DNA from: Nannocystis pusilla
GTDB taxonomy: Bacteria; Myxococcota_A; Polyangia; Nannocystales; Nannocystaceae
Direction of reading: 5' to 3'
Assembly: GCF_020073745.1 (NCBI RefSeq)
Contig: NZ_JAIRAU010000045.1
Coordinates: 117,108 to 181,107, forward strand
Length of the DNA: 64,000 nt
Numbering within the stretch: the first letter of the stretch is position 1; every line of letters starts with the position of its first letter. The notes under the pieces are model-generated. The model had not been told where the DNA came from, did no database searches, and worked only from the letters and a program-made list of their open reading frames with translations. Of this stretch, positions 44,752-53,084 are shown in pieces. Made by a program: the position numbers and the translations under genes.

Positions 44752-45840
44752 TCAGTTGCCGGCCGAGGCGGAGGCGCTGGCCTTGACCTTGACCTTGCCG
44801 CTGCCGCCGCTGTCGCCCTGGATCTTGCCGGTGTCGACGACCTCGCCGGTCTTCAGCGGGAACACCGGCGGGGTGTTGGGATCGCAGTCGGGCGGGGGGC
44901 CGAAGCCGTCGGCGCTGAAGTCCCACTCGAGGTCGCCGGAGCCCTTGGGGTTCTTGCTGTTGGCGACGATCCGCACGGTGTGGGTGCCCTTGCGCGCGGG
45001 GGTGCAGTACGACAGCAGGTAGAAGCGCTTGGTGTGCCTCTCGATGCGGTCGGCGACCTTCTCGAAGGCCGCCTTGACGCCGGTCTGCTCGGTGGCGAGC
45101 TCGGTGCCGTCGCGGCCGATGTCGCCGAGGCCGGCCTTCTTGATCTCCGCGCCGACGCCGATCGCGTAGATCTCGTAGTCCTTGTACTGCTCCTTGAGCA
45201 GCTCGCCCTTCATGTCCTCGCGGCTGAAGCGGGCGGCGCGGTCGGTGCCGTCGGTGAACACGACGAGGGTGCCGAACTTGAGCGGCTTCTTCTCCTTGTC
45301 GAGCGACTTCTTGAGCTCCTTGAGGCCCTCCATGACCGCGCCGTGCAGGTTGGTCGAGGGGTCCTTGGGCTTGTAGGTCCGCAGGCCGTCGAGGCCGCCG
45401 GACACGGCGCCCTCCGACTCGGTGAAGGGCGTCACCGAGTGGAGCTCCTTCTCGCCGTCGAACGCGTAGACGCCGACCTTCTGGGTCTTGCCGACGCGGT
45501 CGGTGAACAGCTGGGCGGCGTCGACCAGCTGATCCGCCGAGCCCGACTCCGACACCGAACCGCTGACGTCGAGCAGCAGCATGGTGTACATGACCGCCGC
45601 GACCTCGGGGTTCTGGATGACCTGCTTGCTCTCGTAGGTCGAGACCAGGTCACCGTCCTCGTAGATCTGGAAGTCCTCGGCCTGCAGGCCGGCGACCGGC
45701 TCGTCGCCCTGCTCGACGGTGAAGAACACCCACACGTTGTTGGGCTTCTTCTGCGCCGAATTCAGGCGGGTCAGCGTCAGCGAGGTGCAGGCGATCAGCG
45801 GTACGGACAGAGCTGCGCCGAGAGCGAAGCTGCGGCCCAT
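44752..45840 (-). CDS. VWA-domain lipoprotein
   Basis: About 362 residues from ATG 45840 (MGRSFALGAALSVPLIAC, lipobox LIAC); an in-frame start at 45909 would add 23 basic residues. FFTVEQGDEPVAGLQAEDFQIYEDG is a beta domain often preceding VWA. The VWA MIDAS is complete: LLLDVSGSVS (DxSxS), STNLHGAV (Thr/Asn) and VVFTDGTD. It ends with a Lys/Val/Ala/Ser low-complexity tail after a Pro/Asp/Cys segment. Likely a periplasm- or surface-exposed adhesion or assembly factor. Confidence 0.86.
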   Translation of the reverse strand: MGRSFALGAALSVPLIACTSLTLTRLNSAQKKPNNVWVFFTVEQGDEPVAGLQAEDFQIYEDGDLVSTYESKQVIQNPEVAAVMYTMLLLDVSGSVSESGSADQLVDAAQLFTDRVGKTQKVGVYAFDGEKELHSVTPFTESEGAVSGGLDGLRTYKPKDPSTNLHGAVMEGLKELKKSLDKEKKPLKFGTLVVFTDGTDRAARFSREDMKGELLKEQYKDYEIYAIGVGAEIKKAGLGDIGRDGTELATEQTGVKAAFEKVADRIERHTKRFYLLSYCTPARKGTHTVRIVANSKNPKGSGDLEWDFSADGFGPPPDCDPNTPPVFPLKTGEVVDTGKIQGDSGGSGKVKVKASASASAGN

Positions 45841-46047
45841 CCGGCGCGGATCGAACAGTCGAGAGAACGCGCGGCGAATGCGCACTGCGAGGGGCGTGAC
45901 GGGCGGCACGGCCCCAATTCGTCCGACCGACCACCGCTTGTCAATCGCCTAAACGCCCGCCGCCGCTACCGCCACACCCTGAGGCGCAATTTCGCGCGAT
46001 TGGGCACGAGGTCTTGGAATTCACGCGCCGGGGTCGCGAGGGCGGCC

Positions 46048-46075
46048 TGTCCCGAAGGACCTTGTCGCGAGGACA
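46048..46075. repeat. Dyad pair one base after a small gene's stop
   Basis: TGTCC-CGAA-GGACC is followed by TTGTC-GCGA-GGACA. It begins 1 bp past the stop of the 56-aa minus-strand gene, where a terminator would be expected. Confidence 0.65.
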
Positions 46076-46076
46076 G

Positions 46077-46247
46077 CTAGTTGAAGGCGCACGGTTGTTC
46101 TTCGCACTCCTCGAGGTTGTCGCCGCTCCACGGCGAGACGCTGGGCGCGACCCGATAGGGGGCGCTGTCCCCGGCGCTCATCGCCAGCGGAATGTTCGGG
46201 TGCTCCTTGTGCTCGGGGGGTTGGTGGGTCTCGTTGTGATCACGCAT
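46077..46247 (-). CDS. 56-residue peptide, possible secreted or modified peptide precursor
   Basis: ATG 46247 is preceded on the transcript by AGAGGACC, a good ribosome site. The peptide begins MRDHNETHQPPEHKEHPN, polar and rich in His, Glu and Pro, and ends SGDNLEECEEQPCAFN with two cysteines. There is no signal peptide. The layout (hydrophilic leader-like half, Cys-containing end) is compatible with a RiPP precursor, but no modifying enzyme is nearby, and a small metal-binding protein is equally possible. A dyad pair follows the stop. Confidence 0.5.
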   Translation of the reverse strand: MRDHNETHQPPEHKEHPNIPLAMSAGDSAPYRVAPSVSPWSGDNLEECEEQPCAFN

Positions 46248-46538
46248 GGGGTCCTCTGTGGGAACGAGTGAGGCGCCGTGAACCAGGGGCATGTACTGCT
46301 CACGGCGAGGTGCAATCGCGCTGCGTGCGCCGCGCATAATTCTGCAAGGGTGCTCGTAGACGCGTCGTGGCGAGGCTGGCGGCGGCTGCGGTGGCTGCGC
46401 GAAGGGCGCCGTTCATCGACTGCGCAAGACGCGGCGTCCCCTGGGGGCTCGGCACACCTCGCGATCGCACTCGACGCCGCCCTGAATCGGGCGAGCAGGA
46501 GGCGATGCCGACGCATCGCGAGCATGGCGAGAGCGCGG

Positions 46539-47762
46539 TCATGGGCGGGCCAGAGAGACGTAGGTGCCGTCCTCGCCGAAGCCGACGATGTCGGCGAGGT
46601 CGTCGCCGTCGACGTCGGCCATCACGCGCGGGTGCTTGTCGACGCGCCACTCACCGGCGTGGTAGCCGAAGCTCTCGACCCCCGGCTGCGGCCAGGCGTA
46701 GCTGCCCGCGGTGGCCAGCGAGACCACGACGCCGTAGGTGCCGAAGCCGACGATGTCGGGCCGCCGGTCGCCGTCGACGTCGGCGAGCAGGCGCGGGTGG
46801 CGATCGATGCGCCACTTGCCGTCGCAGCCGAAGTTGGCCAGCCACAGGCTCGGCGAGCGGAAGCCGGTGGCCTGCGACAGGGACACGAACACGCCGGCGT
46901 TGCCGAAGCCGACGACGTCGTGGCGGCCGTCGGCGTCGACGTCGGCGACCGTGCGGATGTGGCGATAGGACCGCCAGTCGCCGGCGTCGTGGCCGAAGGC
47001 GTCGACCCACAGCTCGGGGGAGGTGAAGCCGGTGCCGGTCGAGAGCGAGACGTGGACGCCGTCGTTGCCGAAGCCGACGATGTCGCTGCGCCCGTCGCCG
47101 TCGACGTCGGCCAGCAGGCGCGGGTTGCGATCGACGCGCCAGGAACCGACCTCCTCGGCGAAGGCGTCGATCCACAGCTCGGGCGGGGTGAAGCTCGAGC
47201 CGGTCGAGCGCGAGACGTAGACGCCGTAGTCGCCGAAGCCGACGACGTCGGGCAGCTCGTCGCCGTCGACGTCGGCGAGGCTGCGGACGTGGCGAGCGAC
47301 GCGCCAGTCGCCGGCGTCGTAGCCGTAGTTGGCGACCCACAATTCGCCGGGGTAGAGCCCGGCGCCGTACGAGCGCGCGACGAAGGTGCCGGCGTCGCCG
47401 AAGCCGACGACGTCGACGAGGCCGTCGCCGTCGACGTCGGCGAGCAACCGCGGGTGCCGGTCGACGCGCCACTGCCCCGCCTCGTAGCCGAACTCGGCCG
47501 CCCACAGCGACGGGACGAGGAAGCGCCCGCCGGTCGAGAGCGCCACGCGCACGCCGTCGTCGCCGAAGCCGACGACGTCCTGGCGACCGTCGCCGTCGAC
47601 GTCGCCCATCAGCCGCACGTGTCGATCGGTGCGCCAGTGGCCGGCGGAGTAGCCGTAGTCGTCGATCCACAGCGTCGGCGGTGCGAATCCGGCGGCGGCC
47701 GTGGTCGCCGCGGCGAAGGCCGAGGCGCCGGTGAGCGGACCGAAGATCCGGGACGTGATCAT
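46539..47762 (-). CDS. Seven-repeat FG-GAP/PVL-like beta-propeller protein
   Basis: A 407-residue protein. A short N-terminus (MITSRIFGPLTGASAFAAA) is followed by seven ~54-residue repeats, each with an aromatic opening (LWIDDYGYSAGHWR), a basic R-H-x-R step, the calcium loop DVDGDG (or DVDGDE/DADGR) and DVVGFGDDGV, then a S-T-G turn. Seven such blades match the integrin-like/PVL lectin seven-bladed propeller, which binds Ca2+ and sugars. There is no clear export signal, as in cytosolic PLL/PVL-type lectins. Single gene. Lectin activity is inferred from repeat style. Confidence 0.82.
   Translation of the reverse strand: MITSRIFGPLTGASAFAAATTAAAGFAPPTLWIDDYGYSAGHWRTDRHVRLMGDVDGDGRQDVVGFGDDGVRVALSTGGRFLVPSLWAAEFGYEAGQWRVDRHPRLLADVDGDGLVDVVGFGDAGTFVARSYGAGLYPGELWVANYGYDAGDWRVARHVRSLADVDGDELPDVVGFGDYGVYVSRSTGSSFTPPELWIDAFAEEVGSWRVDRNPRLLADVDGDGRSDIVGFGNDGVHVSLSTGTGFTSPELWVDAFGHDAGDWRSYRHIRTVADVDADGRHDVVGFGNAGVFVSLSQATGFRSPSLWLANFGCDGKWRIDRHPRLLADVDGDRRPDIVGFGTYGVVVSLATAGSYAWPQPGVESFGYHAGEWRVDKHPRVMADVDGDDLADIVGFGEDGTYVSLARP
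46560..47690. repeat. Seven ~160-bp coding repeats of the beta-propeller
   Basis: Recurring blocks GACGTCGGC or GCCGTCGCCGTCGACG on the plus strand mark the DVDGDG loops of each blade at about 160-bp spacing. High similarity between blades suggests recent duplication. Confidence 0.65.
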
Positions 47763-48553
47763 GCTTCGCCTCCTCGCAGTCGCGCGCGAGTCACCCGCAG
47801 CGACGCGGGTGTCGGGCGCGCGAGCCACCCTCCGCGCGCCGAGAAACCGCGGCGATCGTGACGGCGAAGACGCGCCGGCGCAACGCGGCCGCCACGCCGT
47901 GGGACCGCGACGGTCGGGCTCGTGTCTGCGAGCGGGGCGCGGGGGGACGCGGCGAGTCGCCGGGGGCGTGGCGATCTCGCATCGTCGAGGACGCCCGGCG
48001 GACCTCGGGAAGATGCATGCGCCGGGCAAGCCGACCGGGCGGGGGGCGCCGAGAAACTCGTGGGAGGTGCGAGCGGCGAGGCGGGCGCCGGCGGGGGCGA
48101 GCACGGCAAAAGGACCAGCGAGCACGGCGCCGCGGGGCGAACGGCGAGTCGGTGGCGCGCGTCGAGGCGACCGCCCACGACGGGGCGGTTCGAAACGCGG
48201 CCGAACAGGACACGCCCCGCTCGTGGCAGACGAGCCGTGTGCGAGTGATTCGGCGGTGCGCGACAGGACCATGGTGTCGAGGATGTCGCAGGTTGGTGGG
48301 CGAGCCAAACGGCGGCGAATTGTGCTTTCTCGCCAACTGCATTTGGGTCCGACGTATGGCCGTCGGGGTGAGGCAATCTGGCTTGAGGGACACCACGCAA
48401 GATTGCGTCGGCGCCTCACACCGATGAGGGGTGAATTTCGCGGAGCGGTGCGTTGCCGCGGCTTCCGAGCGCGTGCTAGACACTCACACGATTCGCTGAG
48501 TCACGCCATTTTGGTGTGGTCGCGGTGTCGAGCCTGTGCAGTTCGGAGGTCTC
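47763..48553. other. Intergenic stretch of about 790 bp
   Basis: Overlapping frames are open on both strands but are Arg/Gly/Ala/Pro-rich and show no start signals, motifs or codon bias of real genes. No dyad, tRNA or strong hairpin was seen. It may be the promoter region for the divergent beta-propeller and small lipoprotein genes, or decayed coding DNA. Confidence 0.45.
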
Positions 48554-48781
48554 ATGTCCATGTATCCGCGTATCGCTCTGCTGTTTGCCGTCGGCTGCGT
48601 CTCCCCGGACGCCGACGCCGGCGACGAATCCGAGGGCCGCGACGGCCAGACGGACGGTGGGGCTGCGGGCGAGGTTTCGTCTGCCGAGGCTTCGTCTTCG
48701 TCGACGGAGGCGCCGGTGCACGCCGGCTGGCCGCAGGGGGACAAGTCGGGCGCGAACGTCGGGGCGGTGTATGTGTATTGA
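48554..48781 (+). CDS. Small lipoprotein
   Basis: GGAGGT (48545-48550) precedes ATGs at 48554 and 48560; the second has better spacing. The 73-75 residue product has signal MYPRIALLFAVGC with a lipobox (AVGC), then an Asp/Gly/Glu/Ser-rich stretch and ends DKSGANVGAVYVY. Too small for a catalytic domain. It is followed at 62 bp by the membrane/ABC gene. Confidence 0.6.
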   Translation: MSMYPRIALLFAVGCVSPDADAGDESEGRDGQTDGGAAGEVSSAEASSSSTEAPVHAGWPQGDKSGANVGAVYVY

Positions 48782-48843
48782 GGAGACGTGCGGGCCCGGG
48801 GGCGCGCGGATGGCGGGCGTTGACAGGCGGCCGGCGGCTTGCG

Positions 48844-50769
48844 ATGGCAGGGTTCGTGGCGGTCGCACGCGCCCTCGCCGAGTTGCCGGTCGCCTGGGCG
48901 CTGGTGCGAGCGCTGACGGCGACCGCGGGCGCGGCCGCGATGCGCCGCGCGTTGCCGGTCTACGCGGGGCTGCTGGCGGTCGCCGGGCTGTTGTTCGGCG
49001 GCAACGGGCTGTCGACCGAGACGGTGGTGGCGGGCGCCGCCGAATCCATGCCGGCGCGGGCCCTGCTGTGGACCGCATGGTTGGTCGCGCTGACGCCGAC
49101 GCTGGCGGCGCTGTGGCAGACGAAGGCGAGCCTGTGGCTGCGCTCGTTGCCGGTGCCGCGGGCGTGGCACCTGGCGACGCTGCTCGGCTTCTCGGCGCTG
49201 GCCGAGTCGCTGTGGGCGCTCGGTTGGGGCCTCGGCGGCGGGCCGCTCGTGGCCGTGGGGGCCCTCGGCGGGGCGCTGGCGGGGCACGGCGTCATGCTGG
49301 CTCGACCGCCCGGATGGCAGGGGGCGCTGGCGGTGGCGGCGACGGTCGCAGGGCTGGTGTCGGCGCCACCGATCGTCCTGGCCGTGGCGACCTGGCCGGT
49401 CGCGATGGTGACGCTGCGCGCGGCCTGGCTGGCCGCTCCGACCCGCTCAGCGGGGGTTCGCGGGTTCGCGCGGGGGCTGCCGGGGCCGTGGATGCTCGCC
49501 TCTGCGCTGGTGCGCAGCGCGGCGCGAGGCCAGGCGACGACGCTGGCCCGCGGAGCGCTGATGTTGGCGCTGGCGACGGCGGCCGCGTGGCTGGCCGCGC
49601 GCACGAATCAGGTGAGCGACCCGCGCGGGCTGCAGATCTACCTGTGCGGCTTCATGGTGCCGGCGGCGCTGGCGGCCGGCTCGGCGGCGAGCGGGCCGAT
49701 CTTGCAGTGCGAGCGATCGGCGCTGTGGCTGCTGACGATGGCCGGGGCGTCGGCGCGGACGCGGCTGGCGGCGCTGGCGCTGGCGCTGGCGTGGCTGGGC
49801 GGCGGCTTCGGAGCCGGGTGCGGAGCGGCGCTCGCGGCCACGAAGAACGGCGCAGCCGCGCCGCGCCTGGTGCTGGCCGGGGCCCTGGCGGCCGGCAGCC
49901 TGGCGGTGGGCGCGGGGCTGGCGGCGCGCTGGGCCGAGCGCTTCGGGACGCGCGGTCCGGGGCGCCTGATCCTGGCGCTGCTGCTGTCCGCGGCGCTGGC
50001 GCTGGCCGGGCTGGTGTGGTTCGAAGCGGGGGCGGTGATCGTCTGGGCGATCGCGGTGGTCCTGATATGGTTCATCGGACATGCCCGATCAATCACCTTG
50101 AAGCGAGCGACAGGAGGTGCGGCGGCGGTGCTCGAGATGATCGGGGTGCGCAAGCGGCTGGGGACGCGGATCGTGCTCGAGGCGATCGACCTGCGCTGTG
50201 GGCCGGGCGAGGTGACGCTGCTGCTCGGCGAGAACGGGGCCGGGAAGTCGACGCTGCTGCGGATCGCGGCCGGACTGGTCGAACCGGACCGCGGGACGGT
50301 GCGGGTGGCCGGAGCGGCGCTGGACGGGGGCAGTGCTGCAGGGCGGCGGGGCCTGGGCTACGCGCCGGACACGGCGGACGCGTTCCCGGAGCTGGGGGTG
50401 CGGGAGCTGCTGACGCTGGTGGCGGCGCTCAAGCAGGCGTCACCGCCCAGCCCGGAGCTGTGCGCGCGCCTGGGGCTCGGGCCGGTGATGGACCAGCGCA
50501 TGCGCACCTTGTCTTTCGGTCAGGTGAAGCGCACGTACCTGGCCGCGGTGACGATCGGGGGGCCGCCGCTGTGGGTGCTCGACGAGCCGAGCAACGGGCT
50601 CGACCCCGAGGGCGGGGCGCTGGTGGCCGCGCTGCTGCGCGAGCACGCGGAGGGCGGCGGGGCCGCGCTGGTGGCGACCAACGACGCGCGCTTCGTGGCG
50701 CTGTGCCCCGGGCGTACGGTGCGGCTGGCGGCGGGGACGCTGCGCGAGGAGCTGCGCGCGGAGGGGTGA
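48844..50769 (+). CDS. Membrane protein fused to an ABC-transporter ATPase
   Basis: A 641-residue protein. Residues 1-410 contain about ten hydrophobic helices without a known permease signature. The ATPase (about 430-640) has Walker A LLLGENGAGKSTLL, signature-like TLSFGQVKR (LSFGQ for LSGGQ), Walker B LWVLDEPSNGLD and H-loop region ALVATND, where Asn/Asp replaces the usual His, so hydrolysis may be altered. Such order resembles CcmA/heterodimeric exporter ATPases. A dyad pair lies in the linker (FIGHARSITLKRAT). An ATP-binding start at ATG 50137 could also make the ATPase a separate protein. Confidence 0.75.
   Translation: MAGFVAVARALAELPVAWALVRALTATAGAAAMRRALPVYAGLLAVAGLLFGGNGLSTETVVAGAAESMPARALLWTAWLVALTPTLAALWQTKASLWLRSLPVPRAWHLATLLGFSALAESLWALGWGLGGGPLVAVGALGGALAGHGVMLARPPGWQGALAVAATVAGLVSAPPIVLAVATWPVAMVTLRAAWLAAPTRSAGVRGFARGLPGPWMLASALVRSAARGQATTLARGALMLALATAAAWLAARTNQVSDPRGLQIYLCGFMVPAALAAGSAASGPILQCERSALWLLTMAGASARTRLAALALALAWLGGGFGAGCGAALAATKNGAAAPRLVLAGALAAGSLAVGAGLAARWAERFGTRGPGRLILALLLSAALALAGLVWFEAGAVIVWAIAVVLIWFIGHARSITLKRATGGAAAVLEMIGVRKRLGTRIVLEAIDLRCGPGEVTLLLGENGAGKSTLLRIAAGLVEPDRGTVRVAGAALDGGSAAGRRGLGYAPDTADAFPELGVRELLTLVAALKQASPPSPELCARLGLGPVMDQRMRTLSFGQVKRTYLAAVTIGGPPLWVLDEPSNGLDPEGGALVAALLREHAEGGGAALVATNDARFVALCPGRTVRLAAGTLREELRAEG
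50068..50095. repeat. Dyad pair at the membrane-domain/ATPase junction
   Basis: TGGTT-CATC-GGACA is followed by TGCCC-GATC-AATCA, about 14 residues before the ATPase begins. Confidence 0.55.
50509..50522. repeat. Degenerate dyad TTGTC-TTTC-GGTCA
   Basis: Covers the ABC signature LSFGQ. The residues are family-constrained, so chance is likely. Confidence 0.25.
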
Positions 50770-50957
50770 ATCGTGGCGGTCTGGGGTCGCCGCGGAATCC
50801 CGACCGGCGAGGTCGAACCAGCGGGTCGGGATGCGACTGGTACCTCGGCGAAGAATCCGGTGAGCCTTCCATGTCCCGGTCGAGCCGGGGCGGCGGAGGC
50901 TCTGCCGTGCCGCTCGTGCGCGTCGTGCGATGCCGCGGCCGGGGCGAGACGGCGCGG

Positions 50958-51713
50958 TCACGCGGCGAGGGCGGGGAGGCGATACCAGGCGACGGCGTTG
51001 TCCCACAGGGCCTGGCGCGCCAGCTCGGGGCCGAGGGCGTCGCGCAGGAGGTCGATGTCGGCGGCGGTGAACGGGCGCGGGGCGCGGGTGCAAGGCAGGT
51101 CGGTGCCGAACATCAGCGCATCGGGAGCGATGGCGGCGATCTGGCGCAGGACGGGGGCGACTTCGAAGTCGACGCGGCCGAAGCCGGTGGCCTTGACGCG
51201 CACGCCGTGCTCGACGAGCCGGAGCAATGCGGGCAGGCCGGCGCGCGAGAGGCCGAGGTGATCGATGCTGACCCGCGGCAATGCCCGCAGTCGCGGGACG
51301 AGCTCGGGCAGCGCGGTGGAATCGACGTAGAGCTCGACGTGCCAGCCGGCGAGGTCGTGGACGCGGCGGGCCAGCGGTTCCAGGTCGGCGAGCTCCGCGG
51401 AGCCGCCGCGGCGCAGGTTGAAGCGCACGGCCCTCACGCCCGCGGCGTGCAGGCGCAGGACCTCGGCGTCGCTCGCGTCGGCCGGCAGTTGCGTGACGCC
51501 GACGTAGCCCGGGCCGAGGCGGGCCAGCGCGTCCTCGAGGTAGGTCTGGTCGAAGGCCTGGAACGAGCCGGACACGACGGCGCCGCCGCAAATGCCGAGA
51601 GATGTCGCCTGGGACATGTACTCACGGACCGGGAACGGCTCGGGCAGCCAGCCGTGATTTTCGACCAGCGGGAAGCGCGGGTCGATGACGTGGAGGTGGG
51701 CGTCGAAGATCAT
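50958..51713 (-). CDS. Amidohydrolase-2 family (TIM-barrel) hydrolase
   Basis: A 251-residue protein starting MIFDAHLHVIDPRFP, where DAHLH is the HxH metal motif of Amidohydro_2. Later motifs: RAVRFNLRRG, SIDHLGLSR (His), LMFGTDLPCT (GTDxP, final Asp). Homologues are lactonases and decarboxylases; substrate unknown. ATG 51713 overlaps the stop of the receiver-cyclase gene (ATGA). It is last in the kinase-cyclase run. A dyad pair codes EYMSQATSLG near the start. Confidence 0.9.
   Translation of the reverse strand: MIFDAHLHVIDPRFPLVENHGWLPEPFPVREYMSQATSLGICGGAVVSGSFQAFDQTYLEDALARLGPGYVGVTQLPADASDAEVLRLHAAGVRAVRFNLRRGGSAELADLEPLARRVHDLAGWHVELYVDSTALPELVPRLRALPRVSIDHLGLSRAGLPALLRLVEHGVRVKATGFGRVDFEVAPVLRQIAAIAPDALMFGTDLPCTRAPRPFTAADIDLLRDALGPELARQALWDNAVAWYRLPALAA
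51603..51630. repeat. Dyad pair in the amidohydrolase gene
   Basis: TGTCG-CCTG-GGACA is followed by TGTAC-TCAC-GGACC, near the N-terminus of the protein. Confidence 0.6.
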
Positions 51714-53023
51714 GAGACAGCGTGGCGGTGGCGGCGGCACTCCTCGCGTAGCACGGCCAGGGCGAGGTCGCCGGGGTATTCGACGGTCAACCCGGCCAGC
51801 ACCTGCTCGGCCTCGGCCATCCGCCACTCCGCCATCGCCCGCACGGCGGTCACCACGGCGTCACGGGTGGCCCGCTTGTCGGCGCGCAGGGCGGGCGCGT
51901 CGGCGCTGAAGACCTCGAAGACCGCGGCCGGGCGCCGCTTGCCGGCGGTGCGGCTGACGCCGAGGGGACGGGCGTCGCCGGCGAGCTCGGGCGGGAGGCG
52001 AGCGTGCACCGCCTCGGTGACCAGCAGGGCGACGTCGAAGCGCCGCGTGAGCCGCTCGACGTGGGCGGCGAGCTGCACGGTCTCGGCGACGACGGTGCTC
52101 TGCATGCGGCCGTCGGCGCCGACGAGGCCGAAAGTGACGGGGCCGAGGTGGACGCCGATGCCGACGTCGACGCCGAGGTCGCGCGCGCGGGCGATGATCG
52201 CCAGGCCGGCGCGCACGGCGTGGACGGGGGAGTCGGGGAACACGGCGATGAGGCCGTCGCCGAGGTACTTGTCGACGACGCCGCGCTGCTCGTCGATCGG
52301 CGGGACGATGGCGGCGAAGAAGCGGTTGAGCGCGGCGAAGGTGTCGCGGGTGGTCTGCCGCTCGGCGCGGTCGGTGAAGCCGCGCTGGTCGACGACGAGC
52401 ACGGTCATCTCGCGCTCGACCTGGTCGCCGAGGACGGCCTCGGCGGCGTCGGAGCGGCCGAGCAGGGCCAACAGCCGCTCCGGTACGAAGCGGGCGCAGG
52501 CGGCCGCCAACACTCGCTCGCGCCGGTGGAGCTCGGCGATCGCAACCAAATCGCGGTACGAACGGAGGGCGCCGAGGACGGTGGTGGCGAGCCGGCGGGC
52601 GGTGAGCTCGGTCTTGTCGCGATAATCGTGGATGTCATAATCGGACATGACCTTGTGTTCAGGTGCGAGCCCGGGCTGGCCAGTGCGCAGGACGATCCGG
52701 ACATGCGAGTCGCCGAGGTCGTGGCGGATCCACCGCGCCAGCTCGAGGCCGGCGTGGTCGGACTCCATGACGACGTCGAGCATGACGACGCCGATGTCGC
52801 GCTCGGCCGCGAGGGCGTCGCGGGCGGCTGCTGCGCTGTGCAGCGAGCGAAGGGCGACGGGCCGACCGTCCACGGCGAGGCCGGCGAGGGCGAGGCGAGT
52901 GATGTCGTGGACCTCCTGGTCGTCGTCGACGACGAGGATCTTCCACGGCTGCGCGCTCACGGGTACCGGGACGGGCTCGTCGTCGGCGGGGAATTGGACC
53001 AGGTCGTCGTCGTGAGGGGTCAT
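51710..53023 (-). CDS. Receiver domain fused to a class III cyclase-like domain (probably inactive)
   Basis: A 437-residue protein. Receiver (about 25-150): KILVVDDDQEVHDI, acidic DDD, phospho-Asp in VVMLDVVMES and conserved Thr/Lys region (RTGQPG, DYRDKTEL). Cyclase homology domain (about 195-375): metal Asp in VLVVDQRGFTDRAE and KYLGDGLIAVF. The transition-state pair N...R of VNLAAR-type motifs reads VQLAAHVERL, i.e. Gln and His instead, so activity is doubtful. It is downstream of the two kinases and coupled to an amidohydrolase; likely the output of the kinase pair. Confidence 0.88.
   Translation of the reverse strand: MTPHDDDLVQFPADDEPVPVPVSAQPWKILVVDDDQEVHDITRLALAGLAVDGRPVALRSLHSAAAARDALAAERDIGVVMLDVVMESDHAGLELARWIRHDLGDSHVRIVLRTGQPGLAPEHKVMSDYDIHDYRDKTELTARRLATTVLGALRSYRDLVAIAELHRRERVLAAACARFVPERLLALLGRSDAAEAVLGDQVEREMTVLVVDQRGFTDRAERQTTRDTFAALNRFFAAIVPPIDEQRGVVDKYLGDGLIAVFPDSPVHAVRAGLAIIARARDLGVDVGIGVHLGPVTFGLVGADGRMQSTVVAETVQLAAHVERLTRRFDVALLVTEAVHARLPPELAGDARPLGVSRTAGKRRPAAVFEVFSADAPALRADKRATRDAVVTAVRAMAEWRMAEAEQVLAGLTVEYPGDLALAVLREECRRHRHAVS
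52633..52661. repeat. Dyad pair, one unit with 5-bp loop
   Basis: TGTCA-TAATC-GGACA (15 bp) followed by TGACC-TTGT-GTTCA, in the linker after the receiver domain (PEHKVMSDYDIHDY). Confidence 0.45.
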
Positions 53024-53084
53024 AGGCTTTTTAAAATGGTAAGTGTGGGGAGTGGGCGAAGACGGTGGTACTCGTCGTCGTCGG

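Noticed and set aside
47701..48843. Upstream extension of the membrane/ABC frame
   Set aside because: Compositionally random, overlaps the beta-propeller gene and a small lipoprotein; ATG 48844 begins the hydrophobic domain.
50871..50884. TGTCC-CGGT-CGAGC in the gap after the ABC gene
   Set aside because: Only one arm matches; kept out of the repeat list.
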